A stretch of DNA of 64,000 bases from Entomomonas sp945283395. Lineage in GTDB: Bacteria > Pseudomonadota > Gammaproteobacteria > Pseudomonadales > Pseudomonadaceae. A program made the position numbers and the translations under genes. Positions 37,095-45,807 of this stretch are shown here, piece by piece. The notes beneath the pieces were generated by a model. It was not told the origin of the DNA. It did no database searches and saw nothing but the letters and a program-made list of their open reading frames with translations. The stretch is from the NCBI GenBank assembly GCA_946480835.1, contig CAMLLC010000002.1, positions 124,001-188,000 on the forward strand, in the 5' to 3' direction. Position 1 is the first letter of the stretch, and each line of letters begins with the position of its first letter.

Positions 37095-37828
37095 TAAACA
37101 TCCAGCAATTGAATATCGTAAAAGCTAATAAACCCATTCTCTATATTGATTCGCTACAACTGCCAGCGCAAGGGGCTATAGCTCTGATTGGCCCTAATGG
37201 TTCTGGAAAAAGCACGCTATTAAAATCTTTAGTAGGTATTCAACCATTAAACCCTTCTGCTCAATTACTACTTAATCAGCAGTCGTTTGCCAGTTACTCT
37301 CATCATCAGCGTGCGCAATTATTAGGTTATATTCCTCAAAGCTTTAATCCTTGTTGGAATCAAACGGTAACCGAATTGATGCGTTTAGCCAACCAACGCT
37401 CGCCTGTTTCAATGCACAGCATTAATTCTATTTATCAAGAGTTTGAATTGACTACCTTATTAACTCATCACTGGGATACTTTATCGGGTGGAGAAAAGGC
37501 TAGAGTCCTAGCTGCTATGGCTTATTTAGGAACACCGCCTATCCTTATAGCTGATGAACCCGGTGCAGCATTGGATATTAAACATAGGTTACAACTTATA
37601 AAACAACTTGTGACCTATGGTGAACAACAGTTGGCTATTATCTGCTTACATGAATTAGATTTAGTGTTTCGCTACTTTGAACAAGTGATCTTGTTGAATA
37701 AAGGACAATTGGTATTTTTTGGTAAAACTCACGATTTACTAAATAATCCATTATTAGATAAGACTTTCAATGTTCAATTTAAACGTATTAAACAGCGCAA
37801 TATGACGCTTCTCTATCCTGAACTATAA
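37091..37828 (+). CDS. btuD: Cobalamin ABC transporter ATP-binding protein, BtuD-like
   Basis: A 245-residue ATPase: Walker A GPNGSGKST near residues 35-43, signature LSGGEKARVLAAM, Walker B PILIADEPGAALD, and switch His in CLHELDLVFRYF. Homologous to BtuD/FecE/HmuV. Last gene of the riboswitch-controlled btuB-F-C-D group; its ATG overlaps the btuC stop by four bases. Confidence 0.9.
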   Translation: MINIQQLNIVKANKPILYIDSLQLPAQGAIALIGPNGSGKSTLLKSLVGIQPLNPSAQLLLNQQSFASYSHHQRAQLLGYIPQSFNPCWNQTVTELMRLANQRSPVSMHSINSIYQEFELTTLLTHHWDTLSGGEKARVLAAMAYLGTPPILIADEPGAALDIKHRLQLIKQLVTYGEQQLAIICLHELDLVFRYFEQVILLNKGQLVFFGKTHDLLNNPLLDKTFNVQFKRIKQRNMTLLYPEL

Positions 37829-38130
37829 ATAGTTAATTAGCAACTTGTAAAATTTCAGACAAAATATAGTTTTTCCGCATGAAATGATTACTAATAATAA
37901 TGGATAAGTTCCCATGAGTAATTATGTTAATCAGTTTTTTATTTTCTTCATTTCAGATCAACTCTCCTATTATCTTAACCAAATAATGCGCTGTTTTCTC
38001 CATTATAAAAAATCATGCTATTTCTTAAAATAGCGCTAAGTTATAAAAATATATATATTTTTTTCTTTACTAATTACTTTATTTAATTAAAATACACAGC
38101 CATTAAAAAAAATCATTAAGGACGTTTATT
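37829..38130. other. Non-coding spacer after btuD
   Basis: A 302-base A/T-rich spacer. It should contain the end of the btu transcript and the promoter of the next gene, but no hairpin with T-run or convincing promoter pair stood out. Confidence 0.45.
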
Positions 38131-38841
38131 ATGACAGAACACAATCCCTATCAACCCCCTAAAAGTAATGTTGTAGCCACTTCTAATGAGGTTGGTAAAA
38201 AATTAACTATTGAAGAAGCATTAGCCTCTAGTTATGATTTTGATATCTCTGAGGTTGTTAAAGATGCTTGGACAAAAGTAACTGGTATCAAATTACCCTT
38301 TTTCCTGGGGTTACTCACTATATTTGCTATTTCTATAATTACTGGAATTATTATAAATTTCCTTCCAAAAGGCCCAGCTACCGCTTTAAATTTTATCATT
38401 AATTTATTTATTAGTGCAATGATGGCAGGTTTTATTGCTCTTGCCATTAAGCATTTGAATGGGCAACCTATTGTATTTAAAGATGATTTCTTCTCGGTTT
38501 CAACTATTCTTAATGTATTAGTGATAGCCGCTTTTTTAACCAATCTATTCACTATAATAGGCATTATTCTTCTTCTTATTCCTGGCATTTATTTATCTAT
38601 AGCTTATTGCTTGACTTATTGGATTATTGTTGATAACCCTGGCATAGGTGCTTGGCAAGCTATGGAGACCTCTCGTAAGATTGTTACTAAACATTGGTTT
38701 AAGTTTTTTCTATTAATGTTTCTTTTAGTATGTATCTGTTTTCTTTCTGCTATCCCTTTAGGAATAGGTATTTTTTGGACATTTCCTTTAATGATTCTTA
38801 GCATCGGAACAGTATACAAAAAGATTTTTTATGCACAATAA
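38131..38841 (+). CDS. Multi-pass membrane protein with NPYQPP N-terminus
   Basis: A 236-residue protein. The N-terminal NPYQPPKS is a motif found at the start of many small bacterial membrane proteins. A soluble ~45-residue segment follows, then about five or six hydrophobic helices (from residue ~54 to 230), with a GIILLLIPGIYLSIAY segment typical of YciC/DUF975-like membrane proteins. No function is known. It is a single gene with an AAGGACG-type ribosome binding site and a strong terminator. Confidence 0.72.
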   Translation: MTEHNPYQPPKSNVVATSNEVGKKLTIEEALASSYDFDISEVVKDAWTKVTGIKLPFFLGLLTIFAISIITGIIINFLPKGPATALNFIINLFISAMMAGFIALAIKHLNGQPIVFKDDFFSVSTILNVLVIAAFLTNLFTIIGIILLLIPGIYLSIAYCLTYWIIVDNPGIGAWQAMETSRKIVTKHWFKFFLLMFLLVCICFLSAIPLGIGIFWTFPLMILSIGTVYKKIFYAQ

Positions 38842-38860
38842 AAATTCTAATTAACAATAA

Positions 38861-38893
38861 AACAAGCTCTTTTTATAAAGAGCTTGTTCATTT
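38861..38893 (+). terminator. Rho-independent terminator
   Basis: AACAAGCTCTTT (38861-38872) and AAAGAGCTTGTT (38877-38888) form a perfect 12-bp stem with a TTAT loop, followed by CATTTT. It lies 19 bases after the NPYQPP membrane-protein gene. Confidence 0.87.
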
Positions 38894-39229
38894 TATCTTG
38901 TATTATTTTAGTCACTATATAAAATGCTTAACTAATTAATTTTTTAGTATATATTGCTAAATCTAATGAAAGCATAATATATAAGCTTAACTAAGCTATT
39001 TTGATACTTCAAAAATATTACAATATTTACCTATACTTTAGCTATTAGTAGTTTTTCTTTATTAGAATAAGCTAACTATTTATTAGGAATAAATAATCAC
39101 ATCTCTTAGTTAGTACAACAAGTTCTTTTCGACAAGGGTTATTATTAAATTAACTATTAACCTATCCTCTAATATTTCAATTATTATTAAACAAATTAAC
39201 CAACAGATTTTGCAAGAATTTGCCTTCCT
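38894..39229. other. Non-coding spacer between terminator and carbonic anhydrase
   Basis: About 335 A/T-rich bases downstream of two convergent genes. Nothing recognisable; no clear terminator for the carbonic anhydrase gene. Confidence 0.45.
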
Positions 39230-39949
39230 CTAGTCCCTATCAATATAACGAGAGCGGGGAGTAGCAGTAGGAGTTTTTTCGCCATCTAATGGAAAAAAAT
39301 CACCTTGTTCTTCATCAAAAGCTTTAATAGTGCCTGTTTTAATATCATATACCCAGCCATGGATAAATAAATGTCCACTGGCTAATAGAGCTGCTACGGA
39401 AGGGTGGGTTCTTAAATGATCTAACTGAGCAATGACATTTTCTTCAATCAGGACATCTAAAGTATCTTCATTAAGACAACCACAGTTCTCTAATACCACT
39501 GTTTTGGCAACTTCGGTATGGCACAGCCAAGTTTTAACTGTTGGCATTGAGGCTAAAGCTTTTTCATTCATTACGGCACGCATAGCACCACAGTCAGAAT
39601 GACCACACACAATGATATGTTGTACACCAAGCGCCATTACTGCATATTCAATGGCTGTTGCCACACCACCATTATTTTGGCCGTAAGGAGGCACTATATT
39701 ACCTACATTTCGAGTAACAAATAGATCACCTGGTGAACTTTGCGTGATAAGATCAGGAACTACTCTTGCATCCGCACAAGTAATAAAGATTGCTCTAGGT
39801 TGTTGTCTTATGGCTAATTTATTAAATAATTCTTCTTGTTCAGGAAAGATTTCTTTACGAAATTTCTTGAAACCTTCGACAATTTGTACTAAAGCTGCTT
39901 CAGCCGTTTCACGGGGTGGTAATTTTTTTTTACTTTGTCTATTACGCAT
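39230..39949 (-). CDS. Beta-class carbonic anhydrase
   Basis: Interconverts CO2 and bicarbonate. Zinc ligands are visible in ITCADARV (Cys, with the Asp/Arg dyad) and CGHSDCGAM (His and Cys), with VTRNVGNIVPP and GGVATAIEYAVMALGVQHIIV between. The ORF extends to an ATG at 39982 inside the end of pgeF, but the ATG at 39949 gives the better N-terminus (MRNRQSKKK) with TGAGA 8-12 bases upstream, so I start there (239 residues). It follows pgeF on the same strand with a 14-base gap. Confidence 0.93.
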   Translation of the reverse strand: MRNRQSKKKLPPRETAEAALVQIVEGFKKFRKEIFPEQEELFNKLAIRQQPRAIFITCADARVVPDLITQSSPGDLFVTRNVGNIVPPYGQNNGGVATAIEYAVMALGVQHIIVCGHSDCGAMRAVMNEKALASMPTVKTWLCHTEVAKTVVLENCGCLNEDTLDVLIEENVIAQLDHLRTHPSVAALLASGHLFIHGWVYDIKTGTIKAFDEEQGDFFPLDGEKTPTATPRSRYIDRD

Positions 39950-39963
39950 GATAATTCTCAAAA

Positions 39964-40707
39964 TTAATGATTTTTTAACCAAATCAATGAAGCCATGCGA
40001 CCTGTATTAGGATGGCGTCTATAAGAATAAAATCTTTGCTCATCTGTGAAAGTACAATAACCTCCTCCATAAATAGCAGTCACCCCGTTATCTACTAAAT
40101 GCTGTTTGGCTAATAGATATAAATCTGCAAGATAATGACCTTGTTTAACACTTTTACGAAAAGCTAATTTAGCTTTATTATCTCGTGCCATAAAAGCTTC
40201 CTTTACTTCATTGCCTACTTCAAAACATGTTGAACCAATGGCAGGGCCTAACCAAGCTATTATTTCACTATTTGCTATTGGCAATGCATTGATAGTGGCC
40301 TCTAATATACCATTTAGTAATCCCCGCCAGCCTGCATGAGCAGCAGCAACATATTGACCTTTTTTATCACAAAAAAGAACCGGTAAACAATCAGCTGTCA
40401 TAACTATGCAAGCTAAGCCTGATTCATTAGTCCAACTAGCATCGGCCTCTAAAACCTGCTCTGCAATTGCTTCAACCACATTAACACCATGTACCTGTTT
40501 CAACCAACAAGCTGCTTTATAGCCTAATGTTTGTTTTAGCAAATTTCTATTTTTAGCCACCGCATGGGAGTTATCTCCCACATGATCGGCTACATTGAAA
40601 GTACTATATGCACCGTTACTTACTCCCCCTTCACGGGTAGTAACACAGCAACAGACCTGTTTAGGAACAGGCCAATCAGGAATTATCCAAGAATTTTTTA
40701 AGGTCAT
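39964..40707 (-). CDS. pgeF: Multicopper-type nucleoside phosphorylase/deaminase PgeF (YfiH, LACC1 family)
   Basis: A 247-residue member of the YfiH/LACC1 family, with purine nucleoside phosphorylase and adenosine deaminase activity. In E. coli it also edits peptidoglycan precursors. Metal/active-site signatures include WLKQVHGVNV, MTADCLPVLFCD and AAHAGWRGLLNGIL (His and Cys residues), and a final CTFTDEQRFYSYRRHPNTGRM. In Pseudomonas it follows rluD, as here. Confidence 0.92.
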   Translation of the reverse strand: MTLKNSWIIPDWPVPKQVCCCVTTREGGVSNGAYSTFNVADHVGDNSHAVAKNRNLLKQTLGYKAACWLKQVHGVNVVEAIAEQVLEADASWTNESGLACIVMTADCLPVLFCDKKGQYVAAAHAGWRGLLNGILEATINALPIANSEIIAWLGPAIGSTCFEVGNEVKEAFMARDNKAKLAFRKSVKQGHYLADLYLLAKQHLVDNGVTAIYGGGYCTFTDEQRFYSYRRHPNTGRMASLIWLKNH

Positions 40708-40967
40708 GCTGTTGCCTTACAAGGGTAGTTTAGTTCATAGATAATAAAGATACATCATCTAAATTGGTATCGTTAGCTATTTTATTTAAACACTATATTA
40801 TCCACTCAATATCAATAGTTACATCTTGCTAATTATTAGCAGATTGTAAGTCAAATATTACAACTTGAACTAATCTTATGGCTAACTTTAAATTTATAAG
40901 GGTATATAAATATGAAATTAGGCTACTTGTAATAGAACATTCCATTGTGATTTTTATAAACTAATCC

Positions 40968-41936
40968 TTATTTTTCCTTAAAGGACTTAACATCCTGCCT
41001 AAGCAGAGTTAACATCCAGATCATATCCTCTGGCAATACGGAATCCCATCTCATACGCTTACCTGTCATAGGATGATCTAACTCTAAAGAACGAGCATGT
41101 AGCGCCTGCCTTGGAAATTCTTTAATCTGCTGAATTAAAGTAGCGCTAGTAGCAGGAGGAATTCGAAATCTTCCCCCATAGACTGGATCCCCTAACAAAG
41201 GGAAATTAATATGCGCCATATGGACTCTAATTTGGTGTGTACGACCTGTTTCTAATTGCAACATCACATGGGTATAGGCTCTAAATTTCTCTAAGACACG
41301 GTAATGAGTTACGGCTTTTTTACCCTCTTTAACTACTGCCATTTTTTGTCTTTGAACACCATGTCTACTCATTGGAGCATCTATAGTGCCTCCAGAAGTT
41401 ATCACGCCACAAGCAATAGCTTCATAAATACGACTGACAGAACGTGCTTGCAATTGCTCTACTAAGTTAGTTTGTGCTTCTAACGTTTTAGCTACTACCA
41501 TTAAGCCGGTAGTATCTTTATCTAGTCTATGGACTATACCTGCTCTTGGCACATTTTGTAAACTAGGCGCATGATAAAGCAAAGCATTTAACAAAGTACC
41601 CTGCTGATGCCCCGCGGCAGGGTGCACAACAAGTCCTGCTGGCTTATTAATAATTAATAATGCTTCATCCTCATATATAATCTGTAAGGCAATAGCTTCT
41701 GCCTGCCATTCACCTTGAGCCTGCTGTTCAGTAGTAAGTTTTAGTAAAGCACCGCTATAAACAATATCTCTAGGTCTCATTATTGCATTATCAACCGTTA
41801 ATTTACCTTCTTTTATCCAAGCTGTTAATCGTGAACGGGAATATTCCTTAAAAAGCTTAGCAGCTATTTGGTCTAAACGTTGGCCCCCTAGCTCAGTAGG
41901 CACTTGTGCTGATAGTTCAATTTTGGTCAAATTCAT
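40968..41936 (-). CDS. rluD: 23S rRNA pseudouridine synthase RluD
   Basis: A 322-residue synthase that makes pseudouridines at 1911, 1915 and 1917 of 23S rRNA helix 69. An N-terminal S4 RNA-binding domain (~15-75, RLDQIAAKLFKEYSRSRLTA) is followed by the catalytic domain with the Asp in GIVHRLDKDTTGLMVVAK near 136-153 and the RTHQIRVHMAHINFPLLGDP stretch. Divergent from bamD, the same arrangement as in Pseudomonas. Confidence 0.96.
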   Translation of the reverse strand: MNLTKIELSAQVPTELGGQRLDQIAAKLFKEYSRSRLTAWIKEGKLTVDNAIMRPRDIVYSGALLKLTTEQQAQGEWQAEAIALQIIYEDEALLIINKPAGLVVHPAAGHQQGTLLNALLYHAPSLQNVPRAGIVHRLDKDTTGLMVVAKTLEAQTNLVEQLQARSVSRIYEAIACGVITSGGTIDAPMSRHGVQRQKMAVVKEGKKAVTHYRVLEKFRAYTHVMLQLETGRTHQIRVHMAHINFPLLGDPVYGGRFRIPPATSATLIQQIKEFPRQALHARSLELDHPMTGKRMRWDSVLPEDMIWMLTLLRQDVKSFKEK

Positions 41937-42071
41937 AAAAATTTAATATAGATTTAGGTTAAATGGGCAGCTTATGATTAAATAGGAAAAATTTATTCAA
42001 GCAGTTATAATAGTTTCTATAGCAAGACTAGATTTACTGCAACAATATTTTAAAATGAGACCTTTGTCACC

Positions 42072-43001
42072 ATGTGCGTGAAACATATACTAGTTATTTC
42101 ATTATTCCTGTTAATTGCTGCCTGTTCGGGGGCTGGAAAAGTAGACGAAAGCCTAACAGAAGTACAGCTTTATGAGCAAGCTCAAAAAGATTTAGCTAGC
42201 CATAATTTTAGTACGGCTATTGCCAAATTAAAAGCCTTAGATTCTCGTTATCCTTTTGGTCGTTATGCTGACCAAGCACAACTTGAAATGATTTATGCTT
42301 ACTATAAAACAGCAGACTCTGAAGCCACTCGGGATTCAGCCAATAGATTTATCCGTTTACATCCTGATCATCCAAATGTTGACTATGCTTATTACATGCG
42401 TGGTTTAGCATCATTTGAACAAGATCAAAGTTTTTTAGCACGTTTTTTACCACTAGATATGACTAAACGTGATCCAGGGACTGCTCGCAACTCTTTTAAT
42501 GATTTTGCGCAATTAACTAGGCGCTATCCTAATAGTCGTTATGCTCCTGATGCTAAAGCAAGAATGATTTACTTACGTAATCTACTTGCAGCTTATGAGG
42601 TTCACGTAGGATATTATTACTTAGACAGACAAGCTTATATAGCCGCAGCTAGGCGTGGCACTTATATTATAGAAAACTTTAATGGCACTCCATCTGCTGG
42701 CGATGGTCTTGCTATCATGGTTGAAGCTTATCAACGTATGGGTATGATAGATTTAGCCAATGCTAGCCTTGAGGTATTAAAACTTAACTATCCCAAACAT
42801 GCTACCTTAGCAAGTGGCCAATTTAAACCAGTTATCAAAGAATTACAAGATAGAGACTGGTTTACTCGTACTCTCGCTCGTTGGGTAGGTAGTAACAATG
42901 ATCCATTACCGCCAGGTGAAACACGTGCTGATGAAGATCTACAAAAAAGGTATAATGATGCAGTAGAAGAAATCCCTAAAGAAATTCGTAATGCCCCATA
43001 A
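42072..43001 (+). CDS. bamD: Outer-membrane protein assembly factor BamD
   Basis: A 309-residue lipoprotein of the BAM complex that inserts beta-barrel proteins. A lipoprotein signal peptide ends in the lipobox LIAAC (Cys at ~18). Five TPR-like repeats follow, with strong matches to Pseudomonas BamD: KLKALDSRYPFGRYADQAQL, RFIRLHPDHPNVDYAYYMRG, FLPLDMTKRDPGTARNSF and RMIYLRNLLAAYEVHVGYYY. The C-terminal ~40 residues are more variable. The ATG at 42072 is the only start that leaves a normal signal peptide. Confidence 0.97.
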   Translation: MCVKHILVISLFLLIAACSGAGKVDESLTEVQLYEQAQKDLASHNFSTAIAKLKALDSRYPFGRYADQAQLEMIYAYYKTADSEATRDSANRFIRLHPDHPNVDYAYYMRGLASFEQDQSFLARFLPLDMTKRDPGTARNSFNDFAQLTRRYPNSRYAPDAKARMIYLRNLLAAYEVHVGYYYLDRQAYIAAARRGTYIIENFNGTPSAGDGLAIMVEAYQRMGMIDLANASLEVLKLNYPKHATLASGQFKPVIKELQDRDWFTRTLARWVGSNNDPLPPGETRADEDLQKRYNDAVEEIPKEIRNAP

Positions 43002-43015
43002 TATCTTTATATGAT

Positions 43016-43045
43016 AAGGCCAATAATTATATTGGCTTTATTTCT
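43016..43045 (+). terminator. Rho-independent terminator of bamD
   Basis: GCCAAT (43019-43024) pairs with ATTGGC (43031-43036); flanking AAG/TTT pairs extend the stem. The loop is AATTAT, and TTTATTTCT follows. It is 15 bases after the stop. Confidence 0.7.
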
Positions 43046-43125
43046 CTCCAAAAAATTTGTAATAACGATATTTATTAAAAAATGTAGAATCATTTCAATA
43101 TTATTTTTTTAGATTCTATTATTTT

Positions 43126-43857
43126 AGGGTTTAGATAGCTTTAGAAATATTAAATCATGTTAAAGTTAAGCTCTGATAATGATCAATAACTATGATAAGC
43201 ATCCACCTACTTCTGAAGCTAGATTCAAACACATAATTCATTTATTTGTTGAAGATTTACCTGCGTCTAAAATTGCTGAGTTAAGTAGGGTAATTCTCGT
43301 TAGCATCAATAATCTGTTACTCAAAATTCGCTGTCGCCTTGCTCACTTTTGTGCGTAAGCTTCCCCTTTGGGTGGTGAGATAGAAGTCGCTGAGAGTTAG
43401 TTTGGTAGTCATAGCGTTAGAGGTAAACAAGGCAGAGATGCATCTGGCAAAAAGATTGTTGTTGAGCTGTTACAACAACAAAATAATGATTATATTGAAA
43501 TCGTTTCTGATACCACTATAGCCCAATTGCTGCAGATTATAAGCGACAAAGTAAGTATTGATAGCATCATAATTCACTCGGATGGCTGGCATGGCAGTAT
43601 GATGGGTGAGATATGAAAAGCCTTTTCGTGTTCATCATGGCAAGAATGAATTTGTTTAAGGTCATGCCTATATCAAGCAATCGAAAGCTATTGCAGCTAT
43701 GCTAAAAGACGTTTAGCTAGGTTCAATGGCATTTTTCAGATAAGTTTTATTCTCAGCTAAAAGAGTGTGGATTTAGGTTCAACCATCGATACCAAGATCA
43801 CTATGCTATATTACTCATGGAATTTAGAAAAATCCTCTAGTAAATTTATATAGCCCC
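43126..43857 (+). mobile_element. Decayed IS1595-like insertion sequence
   Basis: Carries a broken transposase (separate entry) and ends in TAAATTTATATAGCCCC at 43841-43857. That end is shared with the short derivative at 26.57-26.81 kb, which lies in the opposite orientation. The left end is not certain; AGGGTTTAGATAGC at 43126 is the best candidate. The right end is eight bases from the mpl stop codon. Confidence 0.7.
43179..43840 (+). pseudogene. IS1595 family transposase, multiple stops and frameshifts
   Basis: Translation from ATG 43179 gives MINNYDKHPPTSEARFKH, then LFVEDLPASKIAELSR (helix-turn-helix region). A stop interrupts at 43357-43359. EVAES-stop-FGSHSVRGKQGR follows, where intact IS1595/IS1016 transposases read DESYFG, then IEIVSDTT and IIIHSDGWHG. 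A frameshift precedes AKRRLARFNG-like sequence, and the last frame ends FNHRYQDHYAILLMEFRK with TAG at 43838-43840. The total length, about 220 codons, is close to the full family size, so the gene decayed by point mutations and small indels. Confidence 0.82.
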
Positions 43858-43864
43858 TTTGTTA

Positions 43865-45217
43865 TTAGCAGGCTAGAGCCTTGGCTAGTTTTTGGTGAAT
43901 ACCTCCAAAACCGCCATTACTCATAATAACTATATGAGCTCCTTTTTTAGCTTGCTGTTTAACTTGCTCTATAATTGCTTGCAACGAGTTGCAAACTAGT
44001 GATGGAATAGAGCATTGCTTAGCTATGTTAGTTAAATCCCAACCTAAGTTAGCTGGGTTATACCAAATAACTAGATCGGCTTGAGCCACACTTTGTGCTA
44101 AATTATCTTTATGAGCCCCTAATTTCATAGAATTTGAACGAGGTTCAATAATTACTATCAATTGTGCATTACCAATATGTTTTCTTAGTCCATCTATTGT
44201 TGTAGCAATAGCTGTAGGATGGTGGGCAAAATCATCATAAAGAGTAATCTCATTAATTTCAGCTATTTTTTCCATCCGTCTTTTAACATTTTTAAACTGA
44301 TTAAGAGCGTTTATAGCTTGTTCAGGAGTAATATTTATATGATGAGCTGCTGCTATACAAGCAAGTGCATTGTTAATGTTGTGTTGACCTGTTAATGACC
44401 AATTTACTATACCACACAGTTGTTGTTGAAAATAAACTTCAAATTTTGTCCCATCAGCCACTAATAAATTAGCTTGCCAATCTTCTCCTTGTCCAGTGGT
44501 TTGTATGGGGGTCCAACAACCCATTTGAAGAATACGTTGTAAGGCTTTTTCTGAGTTAGGGTAAATGATAAGGCCTTTACTAGGGATAGTTCTAACTAAA
44601 TGGTGAAATTGTCGTTCAATTGCTGCCAAATTGGGGAAAATGTCAGCATGATCGTATTCAAGATTATTTAAAATAGCAGTACGAGGGCGATAATGAATAA
44701 ACTTTGATCTTTTATCAAAAAAAGCACAGTCATATTCGTCTGCTTCAATCACAAAGTATTTTGATTCCCCTAACCGAGCTGACACAGCAAAATTTTGGGG
44801 GATCCCCCCAATTAAAAAACCAGGAGCTAAACCATTTGCTTCTAACACCCATGCTAACATACTAGCAGTAGTTGTTTTACCATGAGTGCCTGCTACAGCA
44901 AGCACATGACGTTGTTGAAGAACGTGCTCAGCTAACCATTGAGGGCCTGAGATATAAGGTATATTTTCATTAAGCATATATTCTATAGCAGGATTACCAC
45001 GTTTCATGGCGTTACCCACTATTATTAAATCAGGGGTTGGTTGTAAATGTTCTATCGAGTAGCCTTGTTGTAACTCTATGCCTTGGGCTTCTAATTGAGT
45101 ACTCATGGGAGGATAAACATTTTCATCACTTCCTGTTACTTGGTATCCCAAAGCTTTTGCTAATACTGCTAAAGATCCCATAAATGTACCGCAAATACCT
45201 AGGATGTGTATATGCAT
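43865..45217 (-). CDS. mpl: UDP-N-acetylmuramate--tripeptide ligase Mpl
   Basis: A 450-residue Mur ligase that joins recycled L-Ala-gamma-D-Glu-meso-DAP to UDP-MurNAc in peptidoglycan recycling. The N-terminal HILGICGTFMGSLAVLAKALG nucleotide fold, ATP loop AVAGTHGKTTTASMLAW near 108-124, central EADEYDCAFFDKRSKF and NLEYDHADIFP, and late YDDFAHHPTAI are all diagnostic of Mpl. Single gene. Its upstream region is long and A/T-rich. Confidence 0.95.
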   Translation of the reverse strand: MHIHILGICGTFMGSLAVLAKALGYQVTGSDENVYPPMSTQLEAQGIELQQGYSIEHLQPTPDLIIVGNAMKRGNPAIEYMLNENIPYISGPQWLAEHVLQQRHVLAVAGTHGKTTTASMLAWVLEANGLAPGFLIGGIPQNFAVSARLGESKYFVIEADEYDCAFFDKRSKFIHYRPRTAILNNLEYDHADIFPNLAAIERQFHHLVRTIPSKGLIIYPNSEKALQRILQMGCWTPIQTTGQGEDWQANLLVADGTKFEVYFQQQLCGIVNWSLTGQHNINNALACIAAAHHINITPEQAINALNQFKNVKRRMEKIAEINEITLYDDFAHHPTAIATTIDGLRKHIGNAQLIVIIEPRSNSMKLGAHKDNLAQSVAQADLVIWYNPANLGWDLTNIAKQCSIPSLVCNSLQAIIEQVKQQAKKGAHIVIMSNGGFGGIHQKLAKALAC

Positions 45218-45658
45218 AATAGTAAAGCTCGACTTATTAAAAACATAATAATATTATCAAGCAAAATAACCTAAATAGCTAGTTTAGTGGAAGATTATGA
45301 TGAACTAAGATTTCACAAAATTGATTGATGGAGGTTGTTCGTATCAATAGATATTTTAATTTATTATGAGCTCACAAAATAGTAATTTAAAATTTATGAT
45401 GATTAATATTGGTTCTGAGAAGTTTAAAAAGAAATATGGTTTATTATTATGAATTGATGATGTGAATAGTAGTAAGGCCGTAAAAACCTTGGTTATGTTG
45501 AATGATAACTTACCTATAACTAGGTTGAAAATTTTTTAAAGTGTAGCGTTAGGGATAGTAAGGTAAGACATTTTTGGTTAATTAACATTACATAAATGAC
45601 TAATTAATTAGCTAGTTCATTATTAGTGGGCTATTAGATATCTAGTTATACTTTTAGC
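45218..45658. other. Non-coding spacer between mpl and the carA promoter
   Basis: A/T-rich. Around 45410-45540 a frame reads NIGSEKFKKKYGLLL-stop-IDDVNSSKAVKTLVML then DNLPITRL-like residues, interrupted by stops. It looks like decayed coding DNA, but I cannot assign it. It contains the 15-mer CTTACCTATAACTAG also found at about 20.29 kb. Confidence 0.4.
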
Positions 45659-45687
45659 TTGGTTATTTGCATACTTTATCGTACAAT
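45659..45687 (+). promoter_or_regulatory. Candidate sigma-70 promoter of carA
   Basis: TTGGTT (45659-45664) and TACAAT (45682-45687) are exactly 17 bases apart. Transcription would begin near 45694, giving a leader of about 114 bases before the carA start. Confidence 0.5.
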
Positions 45688-45732
45688 AGACCTTTAGTGT
45701 ATCAACTAAAAAGTCAGCGCATATTATTAAGA

Positions 45733-45785
45733 AATCGTAACGGGATGGCTGTTTTCAAGGTCATCCCGCCTGTTTGCTTACGATT
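45733..45785 (+). promoter_or_regulatory. Nested hairpin in the carA leader
   Basis: AATCGTAA (45733-45740) pairs with TTACGATT (45778-45785). Directly inside it, CGGGATG (45741-45747) pairs with CATCCCG (45762-45768), leaving a nine-base bulge on the 3' side. The structure is GC-rich in an A/T-rich spacer and ends ten bases before the carA Shine-Dalgarno, so it could control translation or termination. No T-run follows. Confidence 0.55.
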
Positions 45786-45807
45786 AAATTTTATATTGGA
45801 GGTTCCT

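Noticed and set aside
38131..38841. Bacteriocin-immunity or secretion role for the NPYQPP membrane protein
   Set aside because: Only the short N-terminal motif and hydrophobic helices are visible; no neighbouring system supports it.
45667..45807. 47-residue N-terminal extension of CarA from ATG-less upstream frame
   Set aside because: The TTG at 45808 has an ideal TTGGAGG site and matches the known CarA N-terminus; the extension also spans the leader hairpin.
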